Below are positions 22,671 to 34,824 of a stretch of DNA of 64,000 bases, piece after piece (the first letter of the stretch is position 1; each line of letters begins with the position of its first letter). The notes under the pieces were generated by a model, which saw nothing but the letters and a program-made list of their open reading frames with translations, did not search any database and was not told where the DNA came from. Position numbers and translations under genes: made by a program. The stretch is from Ptiloglossa arizonensis (lineage: Eukaryota > Arthropoda > Insecta > Hymenoptera > Colletidae), in contig NW_027478396.1 in NCBI RefSeq assembly GCF_051014685.1, forward strand, positions 1,798,001-1,862,000. Direction: 5' to 3'.

Positions 22671-23710
22671 AGAAATGGTTGAGAAGGCAAAAAATTTTTC
22701 GCAATTCTGCTGCTCCAAACGCTTAACCAGAATGGCCTAGGGTAAAAATACACATACCGTTGTAATCGGGCGAGTTTCAACTTTCAGGTGCAATAGGAAT
22801 TTTTGGGTTAGGTCAATCCGTTCGCGAGATATGGGAGTTTGAAGCTAAGAAATGGTTGAGAAGGCAAAAAATTTTTCGCACTTCTGCTGCTCCAAACGCT
22901 TAACCAGAATGGCCTAGGGAAAAAATACACATACCGTTGTAATCGGGCGAGTTTCAACTTTCAGGTGCAATAGGAATTTTTGGGTTAGGTCAATCCGTTC
23001 GCGAGATATGGGAGTTTGAAGCCAAGAAATAGTTGAGAAGGCAACAAATTTTTCGCACTTCTGCTGCTCCAAACGCTTAACCAGAATGGCCTAGGGAAAA
23101 AATACACATACCGTTGTAATCTGGCGAGTTTCTACTTTCAGACGCAACAGGAATTTTTTGGTTAGGTCAATCCTTTCGCGAGATATGGGAGTTTGAAGTC
23201 AAGAAATTGTTGAGAAGGCAAAAAATTTTTCGCAATTCTGCTGCTCCAAACGCTTAACCAGAATGGCCTAGGGGAAAAATACCCACACCGTTGTAATCGG
23301 ACGAGTTTCTACTTTCAGTTACAATAGGAATTTTTGGGTTAGGTCAATCCGTTCGCGAGATATGGGAGTTTGAAACTAAGAAATTGTTGAGAAGACATCA
23401 AATTTTTCGCACTTCTGCTGCTAAAAAACGCATAACCAGAATGGCCTAGTGAAAAAATGCACATACCGTTGTAATCGGGCGAGTTTCAACTTTCAGGTGC
23501 AATAGGAATTTTTGGGTTAGGTCAATCCGTTCGCGAGATATGGGAGTTTGAAGCTAAGAAATGGTTGAGAAGGCAAAAAATTTTTCGCAATTCTGCTGCT
23601 CCAAACGCTTAACCAGAATGGCCTAGGGTAAAAATACACATACCGTTGTAATCGGGCGAGTTTCAACTTTCAGGTGCAATAGGAATTTTTGGGTTAGGTC
23701 AATCCGTTCG
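22670..23710 (+). repeat. Six monomers linking the 9-mer duplication to the 8,679-bp copy
   Basis: These are region B units: type i (TTTCAACTTTCAGGTG) followed by GCTAAGAAATGG or GCCAAGAAATAG, one AATCTGGCGAG unit, one AATCGGACGAG unit and one insertion unit near 23,422. Each resembles neighbours within 2 kb, but I could not assign the run to a single longer copy. Confidence 0.55.
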
Positions 23711-24859
23711 CGAGATATGGGAGTTTGAAGCTAAGAAATGGTTGAGAAGGCAAAAAATTTTTCGCAATTCTGCTGCTCCAAACGCTTAACCAGAATGGCC
23801 TAGGGAAAAAACACGCAAACAGTTGTAATCGGGCGAGTTCCTACTTTCAGACGCAACAGGAATTTCTGGGTTAGGTCAATCCGTTCGCGAGATATGGAAG
23901 TTTGGAGCCAAGAAATGGTTGAGAAGGCAAAAAATTTTTCCCAATTCTGCTGCTCCAAACGCTTAACCCGAATGGCCTAGGGAAAAAATACACATACCGC
24001 TGTAATCGGAGGAGTTTCTACTTTCAGATGCAATAGGAATTTTTGGGTTAGGTCAATCCGTTCGCGAGATATGGGAGTTTGAAGCCAAGAAATGGTTGAG
24101 AAGGCAAAAAATTTTTCGCACTTCTGCTGCTCCAAACGCTTAACCAGAATGGCCTAGGGGAAAAATACGCATACAGCTGTAATCGGGCGAGTTTCTACTT
24201 TCAGACGCAGCAGGAATTTTTGGGTTTGGTCAATCCGTCCGCGAGATATGGGAGTTTACAGCGAAGAAATGGTTGAGAAGAAAACAAATTTTTCGCAAAT
24301 CTGCTGCTCCAAACGCTTAACCAGAATGGCCTAGGGAAAAAATACGCATACATCTGTAATCGGGCGAGTTTCTACTTTCAGACGCAGCAGGAATTTTTGG
24401 GTTTGGTCAATCCGTTCGCGAGATAGGGGACTTTGAAACTAAGAAATTGTTGAGAAGACATCAAATTTTTCGCACATCTGCTGCTAAAAAACGCATAACC
24501 AGAATGGCCTAGTGAAAAAATGCACATACCGTTGTAATCGGGCGAGTTTCTACTTTCAGATGCAACAGGAATTTTTGGGGTAGGTCCATCCGTTCGCGAG
24601 ATATGGGAATTTGTAGCCAAGAAATGGTTGAGAAGGCAAAAAATTTTTCGCACTTCTGCTGCTCCAAACGCTTAACCAGAATGGCCTAGGGTAAAAATAC
24701 ACATACCGTTGTAATCGGGCGAGTTTCAACTTTCAGGTGCAATAGGAATTTTTGGGTTAGGTCAATCCGTTCGCGAGATATGGGAGTTTGAAGCCAAGAA
24801 ATAGTTGAGAAGGCAACAAATTTTTCGCAATTCTGCTGCTCCAAACGCTTAACCAGAAT

Positions 24860-27800
24860 GGCCTAGGGAAAAAATACCCACACCGTTGTAATTGGACGAG
24901 TTTCTACTTTCAGTTACAATAGGAATTTTTGGGTTAGGTCAATCCGTTCGCGAGATATGGGAGTTTGAAACTAAGAAATTGTTGAGAAGACATCAAATTT
25001 TTCGCACTTCTGCTGCTCCAAACGCATAACCAGAATGGCCTAGTGAAAAAATACACATACCGTTGTAATCTGGCGAGTTTCTACTTTCAGACGCAACAGG
25101 AATTTTTTGGTTAGGTCAATCCGTTCGCGAGATATGGGAGTTTGAAGTCAAGAAATGGTTGAGAAGGCAAAAAATTTTTCGCAATTCTGCAGCTCCAAAC
25201 GCTTAACCAGAATGGCCTAGGGTAAAAATACACATACCGTTGTAATCGGGCGAGTTTCAACTTTCAGGTGCAATAGGAATTTTTGGGTTAGGTCAATCCG
25301 TTCGCGAGATATGGGAGTTTGAAGCCAAGAAATAGTTGAGAAGGCAACAAATTTTTCGCAATTCTGCTGCTCCAAACGCTTAACCAGAATGGCCTAGGGG
25401 AAAAATACCCACACCGTTGTAATCGGACGAGTTTCTACTTTCAGTTACAATAGGAATTTTTGGGTTAGGTCAATCCGTTCGCGAGATATGGGAGTTTGAA
25501 ACTAAGAAATTGTTGAGAAGACATCAAATTTTTCGCACTTCTGCTGCTAAAAAACGCATAACCAGAATGGCCTAGTGAAAAAATGCACATACCGTTGTAA
25601 TCGGGCGAGTTTCAACTTTCAGGTGCAATAGGAATTTTTGGGTTAGGTCAATCCGTTCGCGAGATATGGGAGTTTGAAGCCAAGAAATAGTTGAGAAGGC
25701 AACAAATTTTTCGCAATTCTGCTGCTCCAAACGCTTAACCAGAATGGCCTAGGGAAAAAATACCCACACCGTTGTAATCGGACGAGTTTCTACTTTCAGT
25801 TACAATAGGAATTTTTGGGTTAGGTCAATCCGTTCGCGAGATATGGGAGTTTGAAACTAAGAAATTGTTGAGAAGACATCAAATCTTTCGCACTTCTGCT
25901 GCTCCAAACGCATAACCAGAATGGCCTAGTGAAAAAATACACATACCGTTGTAATCTGGCGAGTTTCTACTTTCAGACGCAATAGGAATTTTTTGGTTAG
26001 GTCAATCCGTTCGCGAGATATGGGAGTTTGAAGTCAAGAAATGGTTGAGAAGGCAAAAAATTTTTCGCAATTCTGCAGCTCCAAACGCTTAACCAGAATG
26101 GCCTAGGGTAAAAATACCCACACCGTTGTAATTGGACGAGTTTCTACTTTCAGTTACAATAGGAATTTTTGGGTTAGGTCAATCCGTTCGCGAGATATGG
26201 GAGTTTGAAACTAAGAAATTGTTGAGAAGACATCAAATTTTTCGCACTTCTGCTGCTCCAAACGCATAACCAGAATGGCCTAGTGAAAAAATACACATAC
26301 CGTTGTAATCTGGCGAGTTTCTACTTTCAGACGCAACAGGAATTTTTTGGTTAGGTCAATCCGTTCGCGAGATATGGGAGTTTGAAGTCAAGAAATGGTT
26401 GAGAAGGCAAAAAATTTTTCGCAATTCTGCAGCTCCAAACGCTTAACCAGAATGGCCTAGGGTAAAAATACACATACCGTTGTAATCGGGCGAGTTTCAA
26501 CTTTCAGGTGCAATAGGAATTTTTGGGTTAGGTCAATCCGTTCGCGAGATATGGGAGTTTGAAGCCAAGAAATAGTTGAGAAGGCAACAAATTTTTCGCA
26601 ATTCTGCTGCTCCAAACGCTTAACCAGAATGGCCTAGGGGAAAAATACCCACACCGTTGTAATCGGACGAGTTTCTACTTTCAGTTACAATAGGAATTTT
26701 TGGGTTAGGTCAATCCGTTCGCGAGATATGGGAGTTTGAAACTAAGAAATTGTTGAGAAGACATCAAATTTTTCGCACTTCTGCTGCTAAAAAACGCATA
26801 ACCAGAATGGCCTAGTGAAAAAATGCACATACCGTTGTAATCGGGCGAGTTTCAACTTTCAGGTGCAATAGGAATTTTTGGGTTAGGTCAATCCGTTCGC
26901 GAGATATGGGAGTTTGAAGCCAAGAAATAGTTGAGAAGGCAACAAATTTTTCGCAATTCTGCTGCTCCAAACGCTTAACCAGAATGGCCTAGGGAAAAAA
27001 TACCCACACCGTTGTAATCGGACGAGTTTCTACTTTCAGTTACAATAGGAATTTTTGGGTTAGGTCAATCCGTTCGCGAGATATGGGAGTTTGAAACTAA
27101 GAAATTGTTGAGAAGACATCAAATTTTTCGCACTTCTGCTGCTCCAAACGCATAACCAGAATGGCCTAGTGAAAAAATACACATACCGTTGTAATCTGGC
27201 GAGTTTCTACTTTCAGACGCAACAGGAATTTTTTGGTTAGGTCAATCCGTTCGCGAGATATGGGAGTTTGAAGTCAAGAAATGGTTGAGAAGGCAAAAAA
27301 TTTTTCGCAATTCTGCAGCTCCAAACGCTTAACCAGAATGGCCTAGGGTAAAAATACCCACACCGTTGTAATTGGACGAGTTTCTACTTTCAGTTACAAT
27401 AGGAATTTTTGGGTTAGGTCAATCCGTTCGCCAGATATGGGAGTTTGAAACTAAGAAATTGTTGAGAAGACATCAAATTTTTCGCACTTCTGCTGCTCCA
27501 AACGCATAACCAGAATGGCCTAGTGAAAAAATACACATACCGTTGTAATCTGGCGAGTTTCTACTTTCAGACGCAACAGGAATTTTTTGGTTAGGTCAAT
27601 CCGTTCGCGAGATATGGGAGTTTGAAGTCAAGAAATGGTTGAGAAGGCAAAAAATTTTTCGCAATTCTGCAGCTCCAAACGCTTAACCAGAATGGCCTAG
27701 GGTAAAAATACACATACCGTTGTAATCGGGCGAGTTTCAACTTTCAGGTGCAATAGGAATTTTTGGGTTAGGTCAATCCGTTCGCGAGATATGGGAGTTT

Positions 27801-28580
27801 GAAGCCAAGAAATAGTTGAGAAGGCAACAAATTTTTCGCAATTCTGCTGCTCCAAACGCTTAACCAGAATGGCCTAGGGGAAAAATACCCACACCGTTGT
27901 AATCGGACGAGTTTCTACTTTCAGTTACAATAGGAATTTTTGGGTTAGGTCAATCCGTTCGCGAGATATGGGAGTTTGAAACTAAGAAATTGTTGAGAAG
28001 ACATCAAATTTTTCGCACTTCTGCTGCTAAAAAACGCATAACCAGAATGGCCTAGTGAAAAAATGCACATACCGTTGTAATCGGGCGAGTTTCAACTTTC
28101 AGGTGCAATAGGAATTTTTGGGTTAGGTCAATCCGTTCGCGAGATATGGGAGTTTGAAGCCAAGAAATAGTTGAGAAGGCAACAAATTTTTCGCAATTCT
28201 GCTGCTCCAAACGCTTAACCAGAATGGCCTAGGGAAAAAATACCCACACCGTTGTAATCGGACGAGTTTCTACTTTCAGTTACAATAGGAATTTTTGGGT
28301 TAGGTCAATCCGTTCGCGAGATATGGGAGTTTGAAACTAAGAAATTGTTGAGAAGACATCAAATTTTTCGCACTTCTGCTGCTCCAAACGCATAACCAGA
28401 ATGGCCTAGTGAAAAAATACACATACCGTTGTAATCTGGCGAGTTTCTACTTTCAGACGCAACAGGAATTTTTTGGTTAGGTCAATCCGTTCGCGAGATA
28501 TGGGAGTTTGAAGTCAAGAAATGGTTGAGAAGGCAAAAAATTTTTCGCAATTCTGCAGCTCCAAACGCTTAACCAGAATG
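24860..28580 (+). repeat. 7-monomer HOR of 1,240 bp, three tandem copies
   Basis: The rare variant AATTGGACGAG lies at 24,890, 26,130 and 27,370, exactly 1,240 bp apart (7 x 177 plus the 1-bp insertion carried in one unit). The seven unit types in between recur in the same order each time, including CTGCAGCTCC and CTGCTAAAAAACGCAT. Only a few substitutions separate copies, such as TCAAATCTTTCGC near 25,882, CGCAATAGG near 25,980 and CGCCAGAT near 27,430. This is one of the most homogeneous parts of the window, consistent with recent amplification. Confidence 0.85.
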
Positions 28581-28739
28581 GCCTAGGGTAAAAATACACA
28601 TACCGTTGTAATCGGGCGAGTTTCAACTTTCAGGTGCAATAGGAATTTTTGGGTTAGGTCAATCCGTTCGCGAGATATGGGAGTTTGAAGCCAAGAAATA
28701 GTTGAGAAGGCAACAAATTTTTCGCAATTCTGCTGCTCC

Positions 28740-30500
28740 AAACGCTTAACCAGAATGGCCTAGGGGAAAAATACCCACACCGTTGTAATCGGACGAGTTT
28801 CTACTTTCAGTTACAATAGGAATTTTTGGGTTAGGTCAATCCGTTCGCGAGATATGGGAGTTTGAAACTAAGAAATTGTTGAGAAGACATCAAATTTTTC
28901 GCACTTCTGCTGCTCCAAACGCATAACCAGAATGGCCTAGTGAAAAAATGCACATACCGTTGTAATCGGGCGAGTTTCTACTTTCAGATGCAACAGGAAT
29001 TTTTGGGGTAGGTCCATCCGTTCGCGAGATATGGCAGTTTGTAGCCAAGAAATGGTTGAGAAGGCAAAAAATTTTTCGCAATTCTGCTGCCCCAAACGCT
29101 TAACCCGAATGGCCTAGGGAAAAAATACGCATACAGTTGTAATCGGGCGAGTTTCTACTTTCAGACGCAGCAGGAATTTTTGGGTTTGGTCAATCCGTTC
29201 GCGAGATAGGGGATTTTGAAGCTAAGAAATGGTTGAGAAGACAAAAAATTTTTCGCAATTCTGCTGCTCCAAACTCTTAACCAGAATGGGCTAGGGAAAA
29301 AATACACATACCGTTGTAATCGGGCGAGTTCCTACTTTCAGACGCAGCAGTAATTTTTGGGTTCGGTCAATACGTTCGCGAGATAGGGGACTTTGAAGCT
29401 AAGAAATGGTTGAGAAGGCACAAAATTTTTCGCAATTCTGCTGCTCCAAACGCTTAACCAGAATGGCCTAGGGAAAAAATACACATACCGTTGTAATCTG
29501 GCGAGTTTCTACTTTCAGACGCAACAGGAATTTTTTGGTTAGGTCAATCCTTTCGCGAGATATGGGAGTTTGAAGTGAAGAAATTGTTGAGAAGGCAAAA
29601 AATTTTTCGCAATTCTGCTGCTCCAAACGCTTAACCAGAATGGCCTAGGGTAAAAATACACATACCGTTGTAATCGGGCGAGTTTCTACTTTCAGACGCA
29701 ACAGGAATTTCTGGGTTAGGTCAATCCGTTCGCGAGATATGGGAGCTTGAAGCTAAGAAATGGTTGAGAAGACAACAAACTTTTCGCACTTCTGCTGCTC
29801 CAAACGCTTAACCAGAATGGCCTAGGGAAAAAGTACACATACCGCTGTAATCGGGCGAGTTTCTACCATCAGATGCAATAGGAATTTTTGGGTTAGGTCG
29901 ATCCGTTCGCGAGATATGGGAGTTTGAAGCCAAGAAATGGTTGAGAAGGCAAAAAATTTTTCGCAATTCTGCTGCTGCAAACGCTTGACCAGGATGGCCT
30001 AGGGAAAAAATACACATACCGCTGTAATCGGGCGAGTTTCTACTTACAGATGCAATAGGAATTTTTGGGTTAGGTCGATCCGTTCGCGAGATATGGGAGT
30101 TTGAAGCCAAGAAATGGTTGAGAAGGCAAAAAATTTTTCGCACTTCTGCTGCTCCAAACGCTTAACCAGAATGGCCTAGGGAAAAAATACACATACCGTT
30201 GTAATCGGGCGAGTTTCAACTTTCAGGTGCAATAGGAATTTTTGGGTTAGGTCAATCCGTTCGCGAGATATGGGAGTTTGAAGCCAAGAAATAGTTGAGA
30301 AGGCAACAAATTTTTCGCAATTCTGCTGCTCCAAACGCTTAACCAGAATGGCCTAGGGGAAAAATACCCACACCGTTGTAATCGGACGAGTTTCTACTTT
30401 CAGTTACAATAGGAATTTTTGGGTTAGGTCAATCCGTTCGCGAGATATGGGAGTTTGAAACTAAGAAATTGTTGAGAAGACATCAAATTTTTCGCACTTC
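28740..30500 (+). repeat. Third copy of the 20-21.6 kb segment, offset 8,855 bp
   Basis: The order GCTGCCCCAAA, AAACTCTTAACC, CAGCAGTAATTTTTGGG, GGGAGCTTGAAG, GAAAAAGTACAC, CTACCATCAGATG, CTTACAGATGC matches 19.9-21.65 kb. Offset is 50 x 177 plus 5, the 5 bp being explained by 1-bp insertion units between the copies. Private changes include GAAGTGAAG near 29,575 and CAGGATGGCC near 29,992. Confidence 0.75.
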
Positions 30501-33100
30501 TGCTGCTAAAAAACGCATAATCAGAATGGCCTAGTGAAAAAATGCACATACCGTTGTAATCGGGCGAGTTTCAACTTTCAGGTGCAATAGGAATTTTTGG
30601 GTTAGGTCAATCCGTTCGCGAGATATGGGAGTTTGAAGCCAAGAAATAGTTGAGAAGGCAACAAATTTTTCGCAATTCTGCTGCTCCAAACGCTTAACCA
30701 GAATGGCCTAGGGAAAAAATACCCACACCGTTGTAATCGGACGAGTTTCTACTTTCAGTTACAATAGGAATTTTTGGGTTAGGTCAATCCGTTCGCGAGA
30801 TATGGGAGTTTGAAACTAAGAAATTGTTGAGAAGACATCAAATTTTTCGCACTTCTGCTGCTCCAAACGCATAACCAGAATGGCCTAGTGAAAAAATACA
30901 CATACCGTTGTAATCTGGCGAGTTTCTACTTTCAGACGCAACAGGAATTTTTTGGTTAGGTCAATCCGTTCGCGAGATATGGGAGTTTGAAGTCAAGAAA
31001 TGGTTGAGAAGGCAAAAAATTTTTCGCAATTCTGCAGCTCCAAACGCTTAACCAGAATGGCCTAGGGTAAAAATACACATACCTTTGTAATCGGGCGAGT
31101 TTCAACTTTCAGGTGCAATAGGAATTTTTGGGTTAGGTCAATCCGTTCGCGAGATATGGGAGTTTGAAGCCAAGAAATAGTTGAGAAGGCAACAAATTTT
31201 TCGCAATTCTGCTGCTCCAAACGCTTAACCAGAATGGCCTAGGGGAAAAATACCCACACCGTTGTAATCGGACGAGTTTCTACTTTCAGTTACAATAGGA
31301 ATTTTTGGGTTAGGTCAATCCGTTCGCGAGATATGGGAGTTTGAAACTAAGAAATTGTTGAGAAGACATCAAATTTTTCGCACTTCTGCTGCTAAAAAAC
31401 GCATAACCAGAATGGCCTAGTGAAAAAATGCACATACCGTTGTAATCGGGCGAGTTTCTACTTTCAGATGCAACAGGAATTTTTGGGGTAGGTCCATCCG
31501 TTCGCGAGATATGGGAATTTGTAGCCAAGAAATGGTTGAGAAGGCAAAAAATTTTTCGCACTTCTGCTGCTCCAAACGCTTAACCAGAATGGCCTAGGGT
31601 AAAAATACACATACCGTTGTAATCGGGCGAGTTTCAACTTTCAGGTGCAATAGGAATTTTTGGGTTAGGTCAATCCGTTCGCGAGATATGGGAGTTTGAA
31701 GCCAAGAAATAGTTGAGAAGGCAACAAATTTTTCGCAATTCTGCTGCTCCAAACGCTTAACCAGAATGGCCTAGGGAAAAAATACCCACACCGTTGTAAT
31801 CGGACGAGTTTCTACTTTCAGTTACAATAGGAATTTTTGGGTTAGGTCAATCCGTTCGCGAGATATGGGAGTTTGAAACTAAGAAATTGTTGAGAAGACA
31901 TCAAATTTTTCGCACTTCTGCTGCTCTAAACGCATAACCAGAATGGCCTAGTGAAAAAATGCACATACCGTTGTAATCGGGCGAGTTTCTACTTTCAGAT
32001 GCAACAGGAATTTTTGGGGTAGGTCCATCCGTTCGCGAGATATGGGAGTTTGTAGCCAAGAAATGGTTGAGAAGGCAAAAAATTTTTCGCAATTCTGCTG
32101 CCCCAAACGCTTAACCCGAATGGCCTAGGGAAAAAATACGCATACAGTTGTAATCGGGCGAGTTTCTACTTTCAGACGCAGCAGGAATTTTTGGGTTTGG
32201 TCAATCCGTTCGCGAGATAGGGGATTTTGAAGCTAAGAAATGGTTGAGAAGACAACAAATTTTTCGCAATTCTGCTGCTCCAAACTCTTAACCAGAATGG
32301 GCTAGGGAAAAAATACACATACCGTTGTAATCGGGCGAGTTCCTACTTTCAGACGCAGCAGTAATTTTTGGGTTCGGTCAATACGTTCGCGAGATAGGGG
32401 ACTTTGAAGCTAAGAAATGGTTGAGAAGGCACAAAATTTTTCGCAATTCTGCTGCTCCAAACGCTTAACCAGAATGGCCTAGGGAAAAAATACACATACC
32501 GTTGTAATCTGGCGAGTTTCTACTTTCAGACGCAACAGGAATTTTTTGGTTAGGTCAATCCTTTCGCGAGATATGGGAGTTTGAAGTCAAGAAATTGTTG
32601 AGAAGGCAAAAAATTTTTCGCAATTCTGCTGCTCCAAACGCTTAACCAGAATGGCCTAGGGTAAAAATACACATACCGTTGTAATCGGGCGAGTTTCAAC
32701 TTTCAGGTGCAATAGGAATTTTTGGGTTAGGTCAATCCGTTCGCGAGATATGGGAGTTTGAAGCCAAGAAATAGTTGAGAAGGCAACATATTTTTCGCAA
32801 TTCTGCTGATCCAAACGCTTAACCAGAATGGGCTAGGGAAAAAATACACATACCGTTGTAATCGGGCGAGTTCCTACTTTCAGACGCAACAGGAATTTCT
32901 GGGTTAGGTCAATCCGTTCGCGAGATATGGGAGCTTGAAGCTAAGAAATGGTTGAGAAGACAACAAACTTTTCGCACTTCTGCTGCTCCAAACGCTTAAC
33001 CAGAATGGCCTAGGGAAAAAGTACACATACCGCTGTAATCGGGCGAGTTTCTACTTACAGATGCAATGGGAATTTTTGGGTTAGGTCGATCCGTTCGCGA
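30500..33100 (+). repeat. Mosaic end of region B
   Basis: Type i and ii units with insertion monomers at about 30,509 and 31,393 match parts of the 7-mer HOR and of 16.8-17.0 kb. From about 31,850 the order again follows 20.0-20.8 kb (GCTGCCCCAAA, AAACTCTTAACC, CAGCAGTAATTTTTGGG). One unit has GCTGCTCTAAACGC near 31,923 where others have CCAAACGC. Confidence 0.6.
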
Positions 33101-34530
33101 GATATGGGAGTTTGAAGCCAAGAAATGGTTGAGAAGGCAAAAAATTTTTCGCACTTCTGCTGCTCCAAACGCTTAACCAGAATGGCCTAGGGAAAAAATA
33201 CGCATACATCTGTAAACGGGCGAGTTTCTACTTTCAGACGCAGCAGGAATTTTTGGGTTTGGTCAATCCGTCCGCGAGATATGGGAGTTCACAGCGAAGA
33301 AATGGTTGAGAAGAAAACAAATTTTTCGCAATTCTGCTGCTCCAAACGCTTAACCAGAGTGGCCTGGGGAAAAAATACGCATACAGCTGTAATCGGGCGA
33401 GTTTCTACTTTCAGACGCAGCAGGAATTTTTGGGTTTGGTCAATCCGTTCGCGAGATGGGGGACTTTGAAGCTAAGAAATGGTTGAGACGGCACAAAATT
33501 TTTCGCAATTCTGCTGAACCAAACGCTTAACCAGAATGGCCTAGGGAAAAAATACCCACACCGTTGTAATCGGACGAGTTTCTACTTTCAGTTACAATAG
33601 GAATTTTTGGGTTAGGTCAATCCGTTCGCGAGATATGGGAGTTTGAAGCTAAGAAATGGTTGAGAAGGTAAGAAATTTTTCGCAATTCTGCTGCTCCAAA
33701 CGCTTAACCAGAATGGCCTATGGACAAAACACGCAAACAGTTGTAATCGGGCGAGTTCCTACTTTCAGACGCAACAGGAATTTTTGGGTTTGGTCAATCC
33801 GTCCGCGAGATATGGGAGTTTACAGCGCAGAAATTGTTGAGAAGAAAACAAATTTTTCGCAATTCTGCTGCTCCAAACTCTTAACCAGAATTGCCTAGGG
33901 AAAAAATACCCACACCGTTGTAATCGTACGAGTTTCTACTTCCAGTTACAATAGGAATTTTTGGGTTAGGTCAATCCGTTCGCGAGATATGGGAGTTTGA
34001 AGCTAAGAAATGGTTGAGAAGACATCAAATTTTTCGCACTTCTGCTGCTCCAAACGCATAACCAGAATGGCCTAGTGAAAAAATGCACATACCGTTGTAA
34101 TCGGGCGAGTTTCTACTTTCAGATGCAACAGGAATTTTTGGGGTAGGTCCATCCGTTCGCGAGATATGGGAGTTTGAAGCTAAGAAATGGTTGAGAAGGC
34201 AAAAAATTTTTCGCAAATCTGCTGCTCCAAACGCTTAACCAGAATGGCCTAGGGAAAAAACACGCAAACAGTTGTAATCGGGCGAGTTCCTACTTTCAGA
34301 CGCAACAGGAATTTCTGGGTTAGGTCAATCCGTTCGCGAGATATGGAAGTTTGGAGCCAAGAAATGGTTGAGAAGGCAAAAAATTTTTCGCAATTCTGCT
34401 GCTCCAAACGCTTAACCCGAATGGCCTACGGAAAAAATACACATACCGCTGTAATCGGAGGAGTTTCTACTTTCAGATGCAATAGGAATTTTTCGGTTAG
34501 GTCAATCCGTTCGCGAGATATGGGAGTTTG
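33100..34530 (+). repeat. Segmental copy of 14.15-15.4 kb with one extra monomer
   Basis: It starts with the TTCACAGCG unit at 33,288 and contains AGAGTGGCCTGGGG, GATGGGGGACTTTG, GGTAAGAAATT and CCTATGGACAAAACACG in the same order as the left copy. The offset rises from 18,951 to 19,128, so one additional 177-bp unit (about 33,760-33,960, with TTTACAGCGCAGAAATTG) is present here. Confidence 0.75.
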
Positions 34531-34824
34531 AAGCCAAGAAATGGTTGAGAAGGCAAAAAATTTTTCGCAAATCTGCTGCTCCAAACGCTTAACCAGAATG
34601 GCCTAGGGAAAAAATACGCATACAGCTGTAATCCGGCGAGTTTCTACTTTCAGACGCAGCAGGAATTTTTGGGTTTGGTCAATCCGTTCGCGAGATAGGG
34701 GACTTTGAAGCTAAGAAATGGTTGAGAAGGCACAAAATTTTTCGCAATTCTGCTGCTCCAAACGCTTAACCAGAATGGCCGAGGGAAAAAATACACATAC
34801 CGTTGTAATCTGGCGAGTTTCTAC

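Larger units (their letters stand above)
11401..33100 (+). repeat. Region B: mosaic monomer domain with 7-mer and 9-mer HORs
   Basis: The commonest alternating types are (i) TTTCAACTTTCAGGTG followed by GCCAAGAAATAG, (ii) CCCACACCGTTG with AATCGGACGAG and TTACAATAGG followed by GAAACTAAGAAATTG and GACATC, and (iii) AATCTGGCGAG with a TTTTTTGG run. Twelve of the 13 copies of a 1-bp insertion (CTGCTAAAAAACGCAT) lie here, between about 15.8 and 31.4 kb. Segments recur at several offsets (1,593, 2,480, 2,658, 8,679 and 8,855 bp), so the domain is layered from repeated exchanges. Confidence 0.8.
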
